Positions 24,600-31,479 of a stretch of DNA of 31,479 nt are shown piece after piece (the stretch's first letter is position 1; every line of letters begins with the position of its first letter). The stretch lies in assembly GCA_963975425.1 (NCBI GenBank), contig CAXBGS010000023.1:1-31479 (forward strand), given 5' to 3'. The position numbers were made by a program, and so were the translations under genes. The notes under the pieces are model-generated. The model was not told where the DNA came from. It was given only the letters and a program-made list of their open reading frames with translations, and did no database searches. The stretch is from CAXBGS01 sp963975425 (GTDB lineage Bacteria > Planctomycetota > Planctomycetia > Pirellulales > Pirellulaceae).

Positions 24600-25700
24600 T
24601 CAGACCGCAAACTCGTGGTATTCGTGGTGATCGCTGAGTTCATCAAAGAGCTGTTGGGTGAACAACGGCGATGTGAGCGACATCAAGTTGTGATCAGCGT
24701 CATCGTAACGCAGCTTTGCGTGCCCGGATGTGATTCCCACCGCGAAGTATTCGTCATTGATTTTTGCCAACCAAGGGCAACCACTCGCGCCACCGCCAAA
24801 ATCCGATGCAACGACCGGCGAATAGGATGCATCTGGCCCGTTGCTTTGCCCCATCAGATACGGGCCGTTTGAATGCCACATTTGTTTGCCAAAATCAAAG
24901 TGGCTGCCGGCGGGATATCCAACGACTTGGATTGGATACTTGTTGAAGAACGAGTTGTCAGGAATCGGCTTCATTGGGATGGTCGCGTCCACGATATCGC
25001 CGACATTGCGATCAAGAAAGCACAACCCAATGTCGCGGTCGGTGGTCGGGTTCGACAGATAGGCTTTGGGGATGTAACACGACGTGACTCGCGAAGTCAC
25101 CAGTGGCTCGTTTGAATAATAGTCATACGTGGCGCAGAACTCGACGGATGCCGACCATTCGTTTCTTGTCGAGTCGTAAAGGTTGTGCGCGCTGGTTGCG
25201 ATCACGCTAGGCGAAACGAGCCAGGCCGATCCCGAGGCCGGGATATGGTGCGGATGATTCGAAACCCGGATCATGAGTTTGCCGATTGCTCGCAGCAGCG
25301 TTTCCTTGGGTTCGGCAACCCGGTTCGATTTGACCAACGACGACAACGGCGTGCTGGACAAGTCACTCGGATCGGGAAACCGTTTCGATGGTAACGCGTT
25401 TTGAATTGGTCCTGCGGCGATCGACGCGTCACGCGTCGGCCACGTGACGGGCCCCGGGATTCCCGCTGGCGTTCTGGGCGAGACCCGTGCCGCATTCGAA
25501 TCGGCGCCTCGGGGTGGTGGCATCGCACCGGACGAATCGTAATGGCCGGCACCGATCGGGTCGCCAACCTCGACCGTGTCGCCAACCTCGACAGGGCGGG
25601 GACGTTGCTCATGCGGTGGAATGTCGCCCTGGGACGGATATGCATCGTATCGGCCGTCACGCCGCCGCTCGTTTCGATCGTAGGGTTGCTGTCCTGGCAT
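24600..25700 (-). CDS. V8-like (trypsin-fold) serine protease with disordered N-terminus
   Basis: The 366-residue protein has a C-terminal chymotrypsin-fold protease domain (about residues 135-366) of the glutamyl-endopeptidase/V8 type. The triad is readable: histidine in TSAHNLYD (H172), aspartate in TTDRDIGLCFLD (D223) and serine in GGGASGCPWL (S306), with VVGYPAGS between the last two. The first 130 residues are Arg/Pro/Gly-rich and probably disordered (RNERRRDGRYDAYP, VEVGDTVEVGDP), and there is no signal peptide or membrane helix, unlike most V8-type enzymes. It may therefore act in the cytoplasm or leave by another route. ATG at 25700 is preferred to the adjacent in-frame TTG at 25703. 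It is divergently arranged with the adenylate-kinase-like gene. Confidence 0.8.
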   Translation of the reverse strand: MPGQQPYDRNERRRDGRYDAYPSQGDIPPHEQRPRPVEVGDTVEVGDPIGAGHYDSSGAMPPPRGADSNAARVSPRTPAGIPGPVTWPTRDASIAAGPIQNALPSKRFPDPSDLSSTPLSSLVKSNRVAEPKETLLRAIGKLMIRVSNHPHHIPASGSAWLVSPSVIATSAHNLYDSTRNEWSASVEFCATYDYYSNEPLVTSRVTSCYIPKAYLSNPTTDRDIGLCFLDRNVGDIVDATIPMKPIPDNSFFNKYPIQVVGYPAGSHFDFGKQMWHSNGPYLMGQSNGPDASYSPVVASDFGGGASGCPWLAKINDEYFAVGITSGHAKLRYDDADHNLMSLTSPLFTQQLFDELSDHHEYHEFAV

Positions 25701-25741
25701 CAATCCGTTCGCGATAAAAGAGAAGAATCGAGCGATCGATT

Positions 25742-25747
25742 ATTATA
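25742..25747 (-). promoter_or_regulatory. Candidate promoter -10 for the protease gene, with overlapping palindromic operator
   Basis: On the minus strand TATAAT (25747-25742) is an exact -10 hexamer, placing a start of transcription about 35 nt before the protease ATG. Immediately upstream is a perfect inverted repeat TGTCCA-CCT-TGGACA (25753-25767), which would sit in the spacer between -35 and -10, an operator-like position. The -35 match is weak. The overlapping TATTAT (25741-25746) could serve the opposite, adenylate-kinase-like gene. Confidence 0.45.
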
Positions 25748-25880
25748 CGTATTGTCCACCTTGGACACGACAAATCTTCCGCCTCGTGCAAGTCGAACGC
25801 TAGCCAGCAAATCTTGCGTCCGTTCTACTGTTGCCTGCCAACTGGTATGGTCCAATGGGTTCTCTATTGCGGGAGACCGT

Positions 25881-27146
25881 TTGGCTGATGATTACCAGTG
25901 TCCCGCCAACTTGCAACTCGCCAATTCAAACGCAACCGTGAACTTGACCCCCGCGAATAACCCCAAGAAGTTGTCCGAGAGCATCGATCTTGAGGTCAAA
26001 GATGCTCAACTGATCTTCAATTCGATCTGGAAGAAGCTCGAGGAGGAATACGGCAAATCAAATTTGCGTTTTCCAAAAGAGTTAATCCTTTTGGGTGGGG
26101 CTCCAGGTGCAGGTAAGGGCACCAACACGAACTTCATTCGCAAGGTGCGCGACATCACGGCCAAGCCGATCGTCGTTAGCGAATTGCTGAACAGCCCAGA
26201 AGCGCAAGCGGTCAAGGCTCAAGGCGCGATGGTGGGCGACCGCGAAGTCGTTGATTTGGTGTTCCGCAAACTGCTGGAACCCGAGTACCAAACGGGCGCG
26301 ATCCTTGACGGGTTTCCGCGGACCAAGGTCCAAGTCGAATGTTTGAAAATGCTGTTCGACCAGATGAACACGTTGCGGCGCGAGTTTGCCGAATCGGACG
26401 ATCGTCTGCATTTCAAGCAGCCGACTTTCCACATCATGGTGCTGTTCGTCGACGAGTCCGAAAGCGTCGCCCGACAATTGAAACGTGGGCGCCAAGTGAT
26501 CGCGCACAACGAAGAGGTCGCGCGCAGCGGGATTGGCGAACCATGGGAGGAACGTCCGACGGACTTTAACGAGTCGTTGGCCCGAAACCGCTATCGGGTG
26601 TTCAAAGAGAAAACGTACGATGCGTTGGTTTCTTTGAAACAGATCTTCCATTTTCACTTCATCAACGCCCAGGCTCCGCTGGAAGTCGTGCAAGACAACA
26701 TCTTGCGTGAATTGGAATATCAAAGCTCGCTGGAACTTGACCCGCGGACGTATGATTCGCTTCGCAATATCCCGCTTGCCAGTGAAATCGTCAGCCACGC
26801 TCGTCGTGATCTCGTCGAACGACTCGATGGATACGAAATGGAACAATCCGATTTGTTCCATCGCGTGATCGACGTGATCGAACATCGGATGATGCCGATC
26901 ATTGTTCGGCATGCCATCTCTGGCGACGCGCACATCAACTCCGAAGACAACCTTCTGAGCGAACCGAATGCGCTTGCGATCCTGATCGATGTTTTTTCCG
27001 AGCGCGGATATCACGCCAGCGTCGATGTCCGCATCGAAGATGTACCGCAGCGTATTGATCTGCGTACCGGCGAGATCGAATTCTTGCAGAAACGAGTCTA
27101 CCGGATTGCGATCCGATTCAAGGGCAGCGAAATTCGACGAGGTTAA
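25881..27146 (+). CDS. Adenylate-kinase-like nucleoside monophosphate kinase with novel C-terminal region
   Basis: The 421-residue protein contains an NMP-kinase-like core. The P-loop GGAPGAGKGT is at residues 72-81, VSELLNS occupies the NMP-binding helix region and DGFPRT (143-148) is the adenylate-kinase signature. The canonical zinc or short LID is not obvious; instead a long charged section (about 165-265: LKRGRQVIAHNEEVARSG, FNESLARNRYRVFKEKTYDAL) takes its place. The last 140 residues (from LDPRTYDSLRNIPLASEIV) match nothing I recognise and contain HRVIDVIEHRMMPIIV and RIAIRFKG. It should phosphorylate a nucleotide, but substrate and role are uncertain. The TTG at 25881 is chosen because GGGAG ends 5 nt upstream; GTG 25938 is an alternative. 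The open frame to 25401 overlaps the protease gene and is unlikely to be translated. Confidence 0.75.
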   Translation: MADDYQCPANLQLANSNATVNLTPANNPKKLSESIDLEVKDAQLIFNSIWKKLEEEYGKSNLRFPKELILLGGAPGAGKGTNTNFIRKVRDITAKPIVVSELLNSPEAQAVKAQGAMVGDREVVDLVFRKLLEPEYQTGAILDGFPRTKVQVECLKMLFDQMNTLRREFAESDDRLHFKQPTFHIMVLFVDESESVARQLKRGRQVIAHNEEVARSGIGEPWEERPTDFNESLARNRYRVFKEKTYDALVSLKQIFHFHFINAQAPLEVVQDNILRELEYQSSLELDPRTYDSLRNIPLASEIVSHARRDLVERLDGYEMEQSDLFHRVIDVIEHRMMPIIVRHAISGDAHINSEDNLLSEPNALAILIDVFSERGYHASVDVRIEDVPQRIDLRTGEIEFLQKRVYRIAIRFKGSEIRRG

Positions 27147-27182
27147 TTGACTGGGTAGATTTCGATTGCCATTCCGGATTCG

Positions 27183-29852
27183 CTAGGTCGCCTTGTCGAC
27201 CCACTGCTTCCAGAACGCGACGTCTTCCTCGCTTAGGTTCGGTGTCGGCATGGGAGTCGGACGCGTGCTGCCAGGCACGCCCGGCGTTTGTGATCGGACC
27301 GTCAAGAGCCCGTTCACGTTCACCTCGAAACCAATCATCCGCGTCCCCGATGCTTTCGTCCCCGACGCTTTCGGCGCATCGGTTTGGTCGTCATCACATT
27401 CATAGCGGCCAAGCGTTTGCCATTCGTCACCCTTGATTCCGGAGGATTCAACCAGCGATAGCGTCATTTTGGACTGACTCTTGCCGACGGTTAGGCGGCG
27501 ATTAGTGCGTGCCGGCAGCGCCGTTCCTCGTGGGATGATGGGCAGGATGCGCCGGCGTCCCTTGCGGTCTTCGACCACAATTCCGATGGTTTGGCTGGTG
27601 ACGCAACGTGGGGGCAGGGTCCACGAAGTTCGGCCCGGCAGCTCGCCCGCCAAGCAGGCCGCTGCACCACGTGCGACGTCGCCCCGGTCAACCGATTGTG
27701 TCCGCATTTTCGTATCGAGACCGATCGACAGTTCCGCGCGAACATCGCTTAGACGCAACGCTGCACCCATCGTGACGACGCGGTCGATCGATCCCAGCGT
27801 GATGTCGGCGCGCTGTAACGCGGATCCCACAGCATCTCGAATGGTCGCGATCAGATCGCTCGAGCGCGAGATCCATTCGCTACGGTGGATTGAGATGGAC
27901 GGTCGCTGGTTGCCAGCGTCGATCGCAATATTGACGCGCGGCAACAACAACAGCGAATTCATCGCACGCTCACACGCCACTTGCAAACTGGACGCGCTGC
28001 GCAGCGATTTCGTTGGGTCAATACCATGCTGCTTGATGAATCGCTCCGTCGCGATCTTGACCAATCTGCTTAGCCAAGCCAACGCACCGGTGTGCCAGTG
28101 CCCGGCACTGGACAACTGATGCAATCTCGCTCCGTCTCGTCGTAACACGGCGACTTCGTTGGCTTGCCCGGTGACCGAAACGAACAGCACCGTTTCGTCG
28201 GTCGACATGTCCAAGACCATCGATTCGTCGCTGATGGAATCCTCTGGCGTGTCCAACAATGTCGACTGCACCGCTGCGACGCTTCGATCGACGAGCCGAA
28301 CGGACTGCAAGCCAGCGATTTGTGCGGCGGCCATGATACTGCGACGATGCAATTGGTCGTATACCGATGGCAACGTAATCGCGACAGCGTCCGGCCCGTT
28401 TCGGTCACCCCAGGCATTGTGAACGGACTGACGCAACAAGATCGCCATCAGGGCTTCCGGCGGACATTTCTCACCCAGAATGGTTCGGTCGACAACGTCT
28501 GACCCGATATACATCGGCAAACAATGCACGACCTTGTTCGGCTGTTGAAGTCGCAGTTCCATCGCGTCACGTGCAAGCAGCAGTCGGCCGTTCTCGGATG
28601 CCAACGCCATTCGCATCAGCATTTGTCCGCTGCCACCTGCGGCTAATAAGCTGACGCCGCCCGATGGTGCTGCTGAGGCGGCCGCGGAATAGAACATGCC
28701 CAAGTCAATCGCAAGCACTTGCGAAATCGATGAAGCGGTCGAGCCGACCGACGCCGTCGACACCTCGTCACGTGCTTGGTGACGTGAAAATTCGGCCAGC
28801 CACAGTGGCGAAATGGAACGATCGGTATAGTCGGACAAGTCATCGATGACTTCATCCAGTGACGCATAGCGTTCCCCCGGTGACTTCGCCATCATCCGCG
28901 AAAAAATGTTTGCAAAGTTCAAATCAATGTCGTCACGGATTTCCATCAAGTCAGGAATCTCGCCGTGGCGGTGTCCGTAGACCACATCCAGATACTCACC
29001 GGTGTACGGCGGCTTGGCGGTCAGCAAAAAGTGCAACACGGCGCCCAGAGAGTAAATATCGCTACGCGCATCGGCTTTCTCTGGTGCCTCCAATTGCTCG
29101 GGCGACATATAGGCGAGCGTGCCGATCAGGCGTTTGACAGGCTTGCCGCTGGCTTCTTTGGAACCACTCGTGCCTTGATTAGATGCTGCCGCGTCGGCGT
29201 CAGCAGTTGGCGTCGACGAATCACCCATCAACAGCGGCGCATCGATCTGGGCAAGCCCCAGGTCAAGGACCTTGATCGTTCCGTCACTCGCCCTCATCAA
29301 GTTGCCTGGTTTCACGTCGCGGTGAACGATCCCGGCGCGGTGCGCATGCAGCAGTCCCAACGCGGCTTGACGAATCATCGCAGCCGCTTCGCCGACCGAC
29401 GTGGGGCCTCGCGTCGCGACGATTTGGGTCAGAGTCTTGCCGGCGACATATTCCATTGCCAGATAGTGAACGCCCTCGGCTTCACCGGCGTCAAACGCGG
29501 TCACGATGTTGGGATGCATCAGTCGGGATGCGGTGCGAACTTCGTCATAAAACCGCTCGATCGCAGTCGCGTTCTGCATGCGGTCGAACTGCAAAGTCTT
29601 AACAGCGACAACCCGCTGCATTCGCAAATGCTCGGCCAAGAACACTTGCCCCATCCCGCCGGCACCAATCTGCTTACGGATTACATAATCACCAATTTGT
29701 GGCGGGATGCCGTCGGTGATGGGTTCCGACGAGCTGGTGTTCGGGTCATCAAGTCCATCGATACCAAACGAATCCACGTTCTCGGCGAACAATTCAACGT
29801 CTCGCGTCGCTTCGTCGAGGATCGGATACTGGTCGTCGGAAGACTCGGCCAC
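27183..29852 (-). CDS. Ser/Thr protein kinase fused to a degenerate Hsp70 domain
   Basis: An 889-residue cytoplasmic protein (no membrane helix). Residues 55-345 form a Hanks-type kinase: GAGGMGQV (63-70), catalytic lysine in VAVK (K85), HRDVKPGN (177-184), DLG (197-199) and SPEQL (250-254). The activation segment carries a Ser/Ala/Asp-rich insert at about 205-240. From about residue 378 the chain follows the Hsp70 order: AIDLGMFYS for IDLGTTNS, VAITLPSVYDQLHRRSIMAAAQIAGLQSVRLVDRSVAA for the adenosine-side block, DMSTDETVLFVSV where DLGGGTFDVS belongs, VVTMGAALRLSDV, and a substrate-binding-like end (IIPRGTALPARTNRRLTV, EVNVNGLLTV). The ATP phosphate-contacting glycines and threonines are replaced, suggesting a pseudo-ATPase that binds kinase substrates or regulates the kinase. 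The start is GTG at 29852. The gene converges on the adenylate-kinase-like gene (36 bp apart). Confidence 0.9.
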   Translation of the reverse strand: MAESSDDQYPILDEATRDVELFAENVDSFGIDGLDDPNTSSSEPITDGIPPQIGDYVIRKQIGAGGMGQVFLAEHLRMQRVVAVKTLQFDRMQNATAIERFYDEVRTASRLMHPNIVTAFDAGEAEGVHYLAMEYVAGKTLTQIVATRGPTSVGEAAAMIRQAALGLLHAHRAGIVHRDVKPGNLMRASDGTIKVLDLGLAQIDAPLLMGDSSTPTADADAAASNQGTSGSKEASGKPVKRLIGTLAYMSPEQLEAPEKADARSDIYSLGAVLHFLLTAKPPYTGEYLDVVYGHRHGEIPDLMEIRDDIDLNFANIFSRMMAKSPGERYASLDEVIDDLSDYTDRSISPLWLAEFSRHQARDEVSTASVGSTASSISQVLAIDLGMFYSAAASAAPSGGVSLLAAGGSGQMLMRMALASENGRLLLARDAMELRLQQPNKVVHCLPMYIGSDVVDRTILGEKCPPEALMAILLRQSVHNAWGDRNGPDAVAITLPSVYDQLHRRSIMAAAQIAGLQSVRLVDRSVAAVQSTLLDTPEDSISDESMVLDMSTDETVLFVSVTGQANEVAVLRRDGARLHQLSSAGHWHTGALAWLSRLVKIATERFIKQHGIDPTKSLRSASSLQVACERAMNSLLLLPRVNIAIDAGNQRPSISIHRSEWISRSSDLIATIRDAVGSALQRADITLGSIDRVVTMGAALRLSDVRAELSIGLDTKMRTQSVDRGDVARGAAACLAGELPGRTSWTLPPRCVTSQTIGIVVEDRKGRRRILPIIPRGTALPARTNRRLTVGKSQSKMTLSLVESSGIKGDEWQTLGRYECDDDQTDAPKASGTKASGTRMIGFEVNVNGLLTVRSQTPGVPGSTRPTPMPTPNLSEEDVAFWKQWVDKAT

Positions 29853-30030
29853 AATAATCGGTTGCGATGGTAAGAGAAAAGCGAGACGGCTACGAATCAG
29901 AACCCGTAAACCTTAATATACGCGAGTAAAAATTGCCGCGGCACGGGTTTCGGTCCCGTAAACACCCTCGAGCGGCAAACTGCCGGCTTTCAGCGTCACA
30001 ATTGCTACGTTCCTTACGAGAAAGACACTT

Positions 30031-30990
30031 TTGGATCCATCCGCTTCTAACGCCCCGCAACCTGCACGAACGTTTCGTATTGCGACGCGCGAGAGCGCCC
30101 TGGCGATGTGGCAGGCTGAGTACATCGCCTCACGTTTAGGCCAGATTGGCGTGGAATCCGTCCTGGTGCCGCTGGTCAGTCGCGGTGACGTCGATATGCG
30201 TCCCATCGACGGCTCTCGCAGTGTCGGCATGTTTACTAAACGGATTCAGCAAGCACTTGTGGACCAAGAAGCCGATATTGCCGTGCATTCGCTGAAAGAT
30301 TTGCCAACCGAAGCAACGCTGCACTTCCAATTGGCCGCTGTGACCGAGCGGGAAGTCGTTCACGACAGCTTGGTGTCGCCCGATGCTTGGTCGCTTGGTG
30401 ATCTACCCGAGGGCGCCCGAATCGGCACGGGCAGTCGGCGTCGCGCAGCTCAGCTATTGATTGCTCGTAAGGACCTGCAAATTCTGCCGATTCGCGGCAA
30501 TGTACAAACTCGGCTCAAAAAACTTGCCGACAACGAGTACGACGCGATTGTGTTGGCCGAAGCCGGCTTGTTGCGGTTGCAGATGTCCGAGACGCCGCGC
30601 ACCACGCTCTCACTTGAAATGATGTTGCCGGCACCTGGACAAGGTGCACTGGGAATCGAAGTACGAAGCGACGACAAAGCCGCCGCAGAAATCGTCGGCA
30701 CGCTTGACGATGCACCAACCCGCGCCGCCGTGACCGCCGAGCGGACTCTATTGGCCAGCTTGCACGGCGGGTGTCTGGCGCCGATCGCTGCCTATGCACG
30801 CGTCGAGAACGAAAAGTTGATCATGAACGCTCTTGTGGCTGCAACCGACGGCAGCGAACAAATCGTTGTCGAGGGTGAAGTGGCCTATCGGAACGACGAG
30901 CCGCTGGATTGTGGTCAACAACTCGGCCAACAACTCGCCGAGCAGATGATCGGTCAAGGGGCACGCGAACTGATTCAGCAATCAAGGTAA
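30031..30990 (+). CDS. hemC: Porphobilinogen deaminase (hydroxymethylbilane synthase)
   Basis: The enzyme joins four porphobilinogen molecules into hydroxymethylbilane in haem synthesis, in the cytoplasm. The 319-residue length is normal. Visible motifs are IATRESALAMWQA at the N-terminus, the active-site aspartate region VHSLKDLPTE, the arginine-rich GTGSRRRAAQLL and IRGNVQTRLKKL that grip the growing chain, APGQGALGIEVR, and the dipyrromethane-cofactor cysteine in HGGCLAPIAAYA (C248). The start is TTG at 30031, the only start that keeps the conserved N-terminal strand; GAGAAAG lies about 10 nt upstream. It is divergent from the kinase-Hsp70 gene across 178 bp. No other haem gene is nearby. 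Confidence 0.97.
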   Translation: MDPSASNAPQPARTFRIATRESALAMWQAEYIASRLGQIGVESVLVPLVSRGDVDMRPIDGSRSVGMFTKRIQQALVDQEADIAVHSLKDLPTEATLHFQLAAVTEREVVHDSLVSPDAWSLGDLPEGARIGTGSRRRAAQLLIARKDLQILPIRGNVQTRLKKLADNEYDAIVLAEAGLLRLQMSETPRTTLSLEMMLPAPGQGALGIEVRSDDKAAAEIVGTLDDAPTRAAVTAERTLLASLHGGCLAPIAAYARVENEKLIMNALVAATDGSEQIVVEGEVAYRNDEPLDCGQQLGQQLAEQMIGQGARELIQQSR

Positions 30991-31213
30991 AAGAGCCGAC
31001 GCTAACACACGCCATCATGCCGAATCGATCAACGGTGATTAGGCCACAGATGGCGAGTAAACCGGTGCCGGTCGTGAATCCGGTGCAATGATTAACTTTG
31101 CGTTAACTCCCGAAACGGCAAAGGTTTGCTATGCAACTTGCCCCGTTGTCGTGTTAGCAGCGAACCCACCGTCGCCGGATCGCCTTAGTTGACCTGAAGA
31201 TTTTAGAGGGTTC

Positions 31214-31399
31214 GTGCAGGGACTGGCTCCGGTCTCGACCATCATCGGTGGTGGTTCTGCGGAAACCGCGAAAGCCGGGGCGGCAGCGATTATTCCATCG
31301 GGAAACACGCGTGCCCTAGCGGTTCCCGGACCAACCTCAATGGCGATATTTGGCATAGGCGGGCTGATCATGGTTTTCCCTCGTCGCCGACGAAAATAA
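31214..31399 (+). CDS. Short ORF with PEP-CTERM-like sorting tail, possibly a gene remnant
   Basis: The reading frame begins at a GTG and encodes 61 residues. The last 26 (AVPGPTSMAIFGIGGLIMVF then RRRRK) have the three-part layout of a PEP-CTERM signal: V-P-x-P motif, hydrophobic helix, arginine cluster. The glutamate of the usual VPEP is replaced by glycine. Reading the same frame upstream, an ATG at 31088 gives 34 codons ending in an in-frame TGA at 31190-31192, directly before this segment. The whole could be a 104-codon gene broken by a stop, the 3' end of a decayed sorted protein, or a real tiny protein. No Shine-Dalgarno sequence supports the GTG. Confidence 0.4.
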   Translation: MQGLAPVSTIIGGGSAETAKAGAAAIIPSGNTRALAVPGPTSMAIFGIGGLIMVFPRRRRK

Positions 31400-31454
31400 A
31401 AAGGTTCGCCCGGGAACGGTTTCGCGGTAGTGTCCGTCAAGTTGCGCACATTTG

Positions 31455-31477
31455 ATTTCCAGCCTGACTCTGGAAAT
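31455..31477. other. Terminator-like hairpin at window edge
   Basis: ATTTCCAG (31455-31462) and CTGGAAAT (31470-31477) form a perfect 8-bp stem with a 7-nt loop. The sequence stops two bases later, so a T-run cannot be assessed. It may end the PEP-CTERM-like unit or belong to a repeat continuing beyond the window. Confidence 0.4.
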
Positions 31478-31479
31478 TT

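Noticed and set aside
25401..25880. Upstream extension of the adenylate-kinase-like frame
   Set aside because: It overlaps the protease N-terminus on the other strand and reads as Arg-rich chance sequence; the TTG at 25881 has a good ribosome-binding site.
26082..27014. 310-codon open frame antisense to the adenylate-kinase-like gene
   Set aside because: It mirrors a gene with strong P-loop and DGFPRT motifs; its own translation shows no family features.
28965..29873. 302-codon open frame antisense to the kinase domain
   Set aside because: It is a shadow of the kinase coding strand, which carries all catalytic motifs.
31400..31479. Insertion-sequence end at the window edge
   Set aside because: No transposase or matching terminal repeat is visible; only a short hairpin can be supported.

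Overview
The window reads as chromosomal DNA of a planctomycete, most likely a Pirellulaceae/Rhodopirellula-type organism. This is inferred from gene content, not from a marker gene. The pointers are a DUF1559 prepilin-like protein with its H-x9-DG C-terminus, a DUF1573 protein, a DUF3467 protein, a very large secretin with a Pro/Gln/Gly-rich tail, an SHD1-like secreted protein, ABC-2 permeases of the 'NPILVKETRQALKSR' type, a PEP-CTERM-like tail, and many GTG/TTG starts.

Layout. 1-430: three copies of a ~155-160 bp REP-like repeat. 564-1778: a Wzz/GumC-like chain-length protein. 1882-5212: guaB (IMP dehydrogenase), overlapping by 68 bp an exported protein with a Pro-rich middle and an SHD1-like C-terminal region. 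5305-6286: a divergent pair, an FmdB-type zinc ribbon (-) and NAD(P)H-hydrate epimerase (+). 6336-6745: a second repeat cluster (143 bp period, three copies) related to the first. 7255-12151: giant secretin plus a Tat/lipobox-type exported protein. 12269-13171: a Kv-type channel with a C-terminal zinc ribbon. 13719-19061: a four-gene operon with 4-bp stop/start overlaps, made of a small membrane protein, a large exported/membrane protein, an ABC ATPase and an ABC-2 permease. 19312-21810: DUF3467 protein, Maf, DUF1573 protein. 21811-22722: a long stretch with no convincing gene. 22723-24431: small lipoprotein and DUF1559 protein, closed by a strong intrinsic terminator. 24600-27146: divergent pair, a V8-like serine protease (-) and an adenylate-kinase-like P-loop protein with a novel C-terminal half (+), sharing a promoter region that carries a perfect 15-bp inverted repeat. 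27183-29852 (-): a Ser/Thr kinase fused to a degenerate Hsp70. 30031-30990: hemC. 31088-31479: remnant or tiny gene with a PEP-CTERM-like tail.

Functionally the window mixes housekeeping genes (guaB, nnrE, maf, hemC) with envelope and signalling functions typical of the phylum. The most unusual item is the kinase-Hsp70 fusion, in which an apparently active Hanks-type kinase is followed by an Hsp70 fold whose ATP phosphate-binding motifs are all eroded while the beta-type substrate-binding region is still recognisable. Next are the secretin with about eight periplasmic repeat modules and no other type II secretion genes nearby, and the two related palindromic repeat clusters.

All calls come from reading the sequence and its translations; no database search was run. 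Family names rest on motif recognition.
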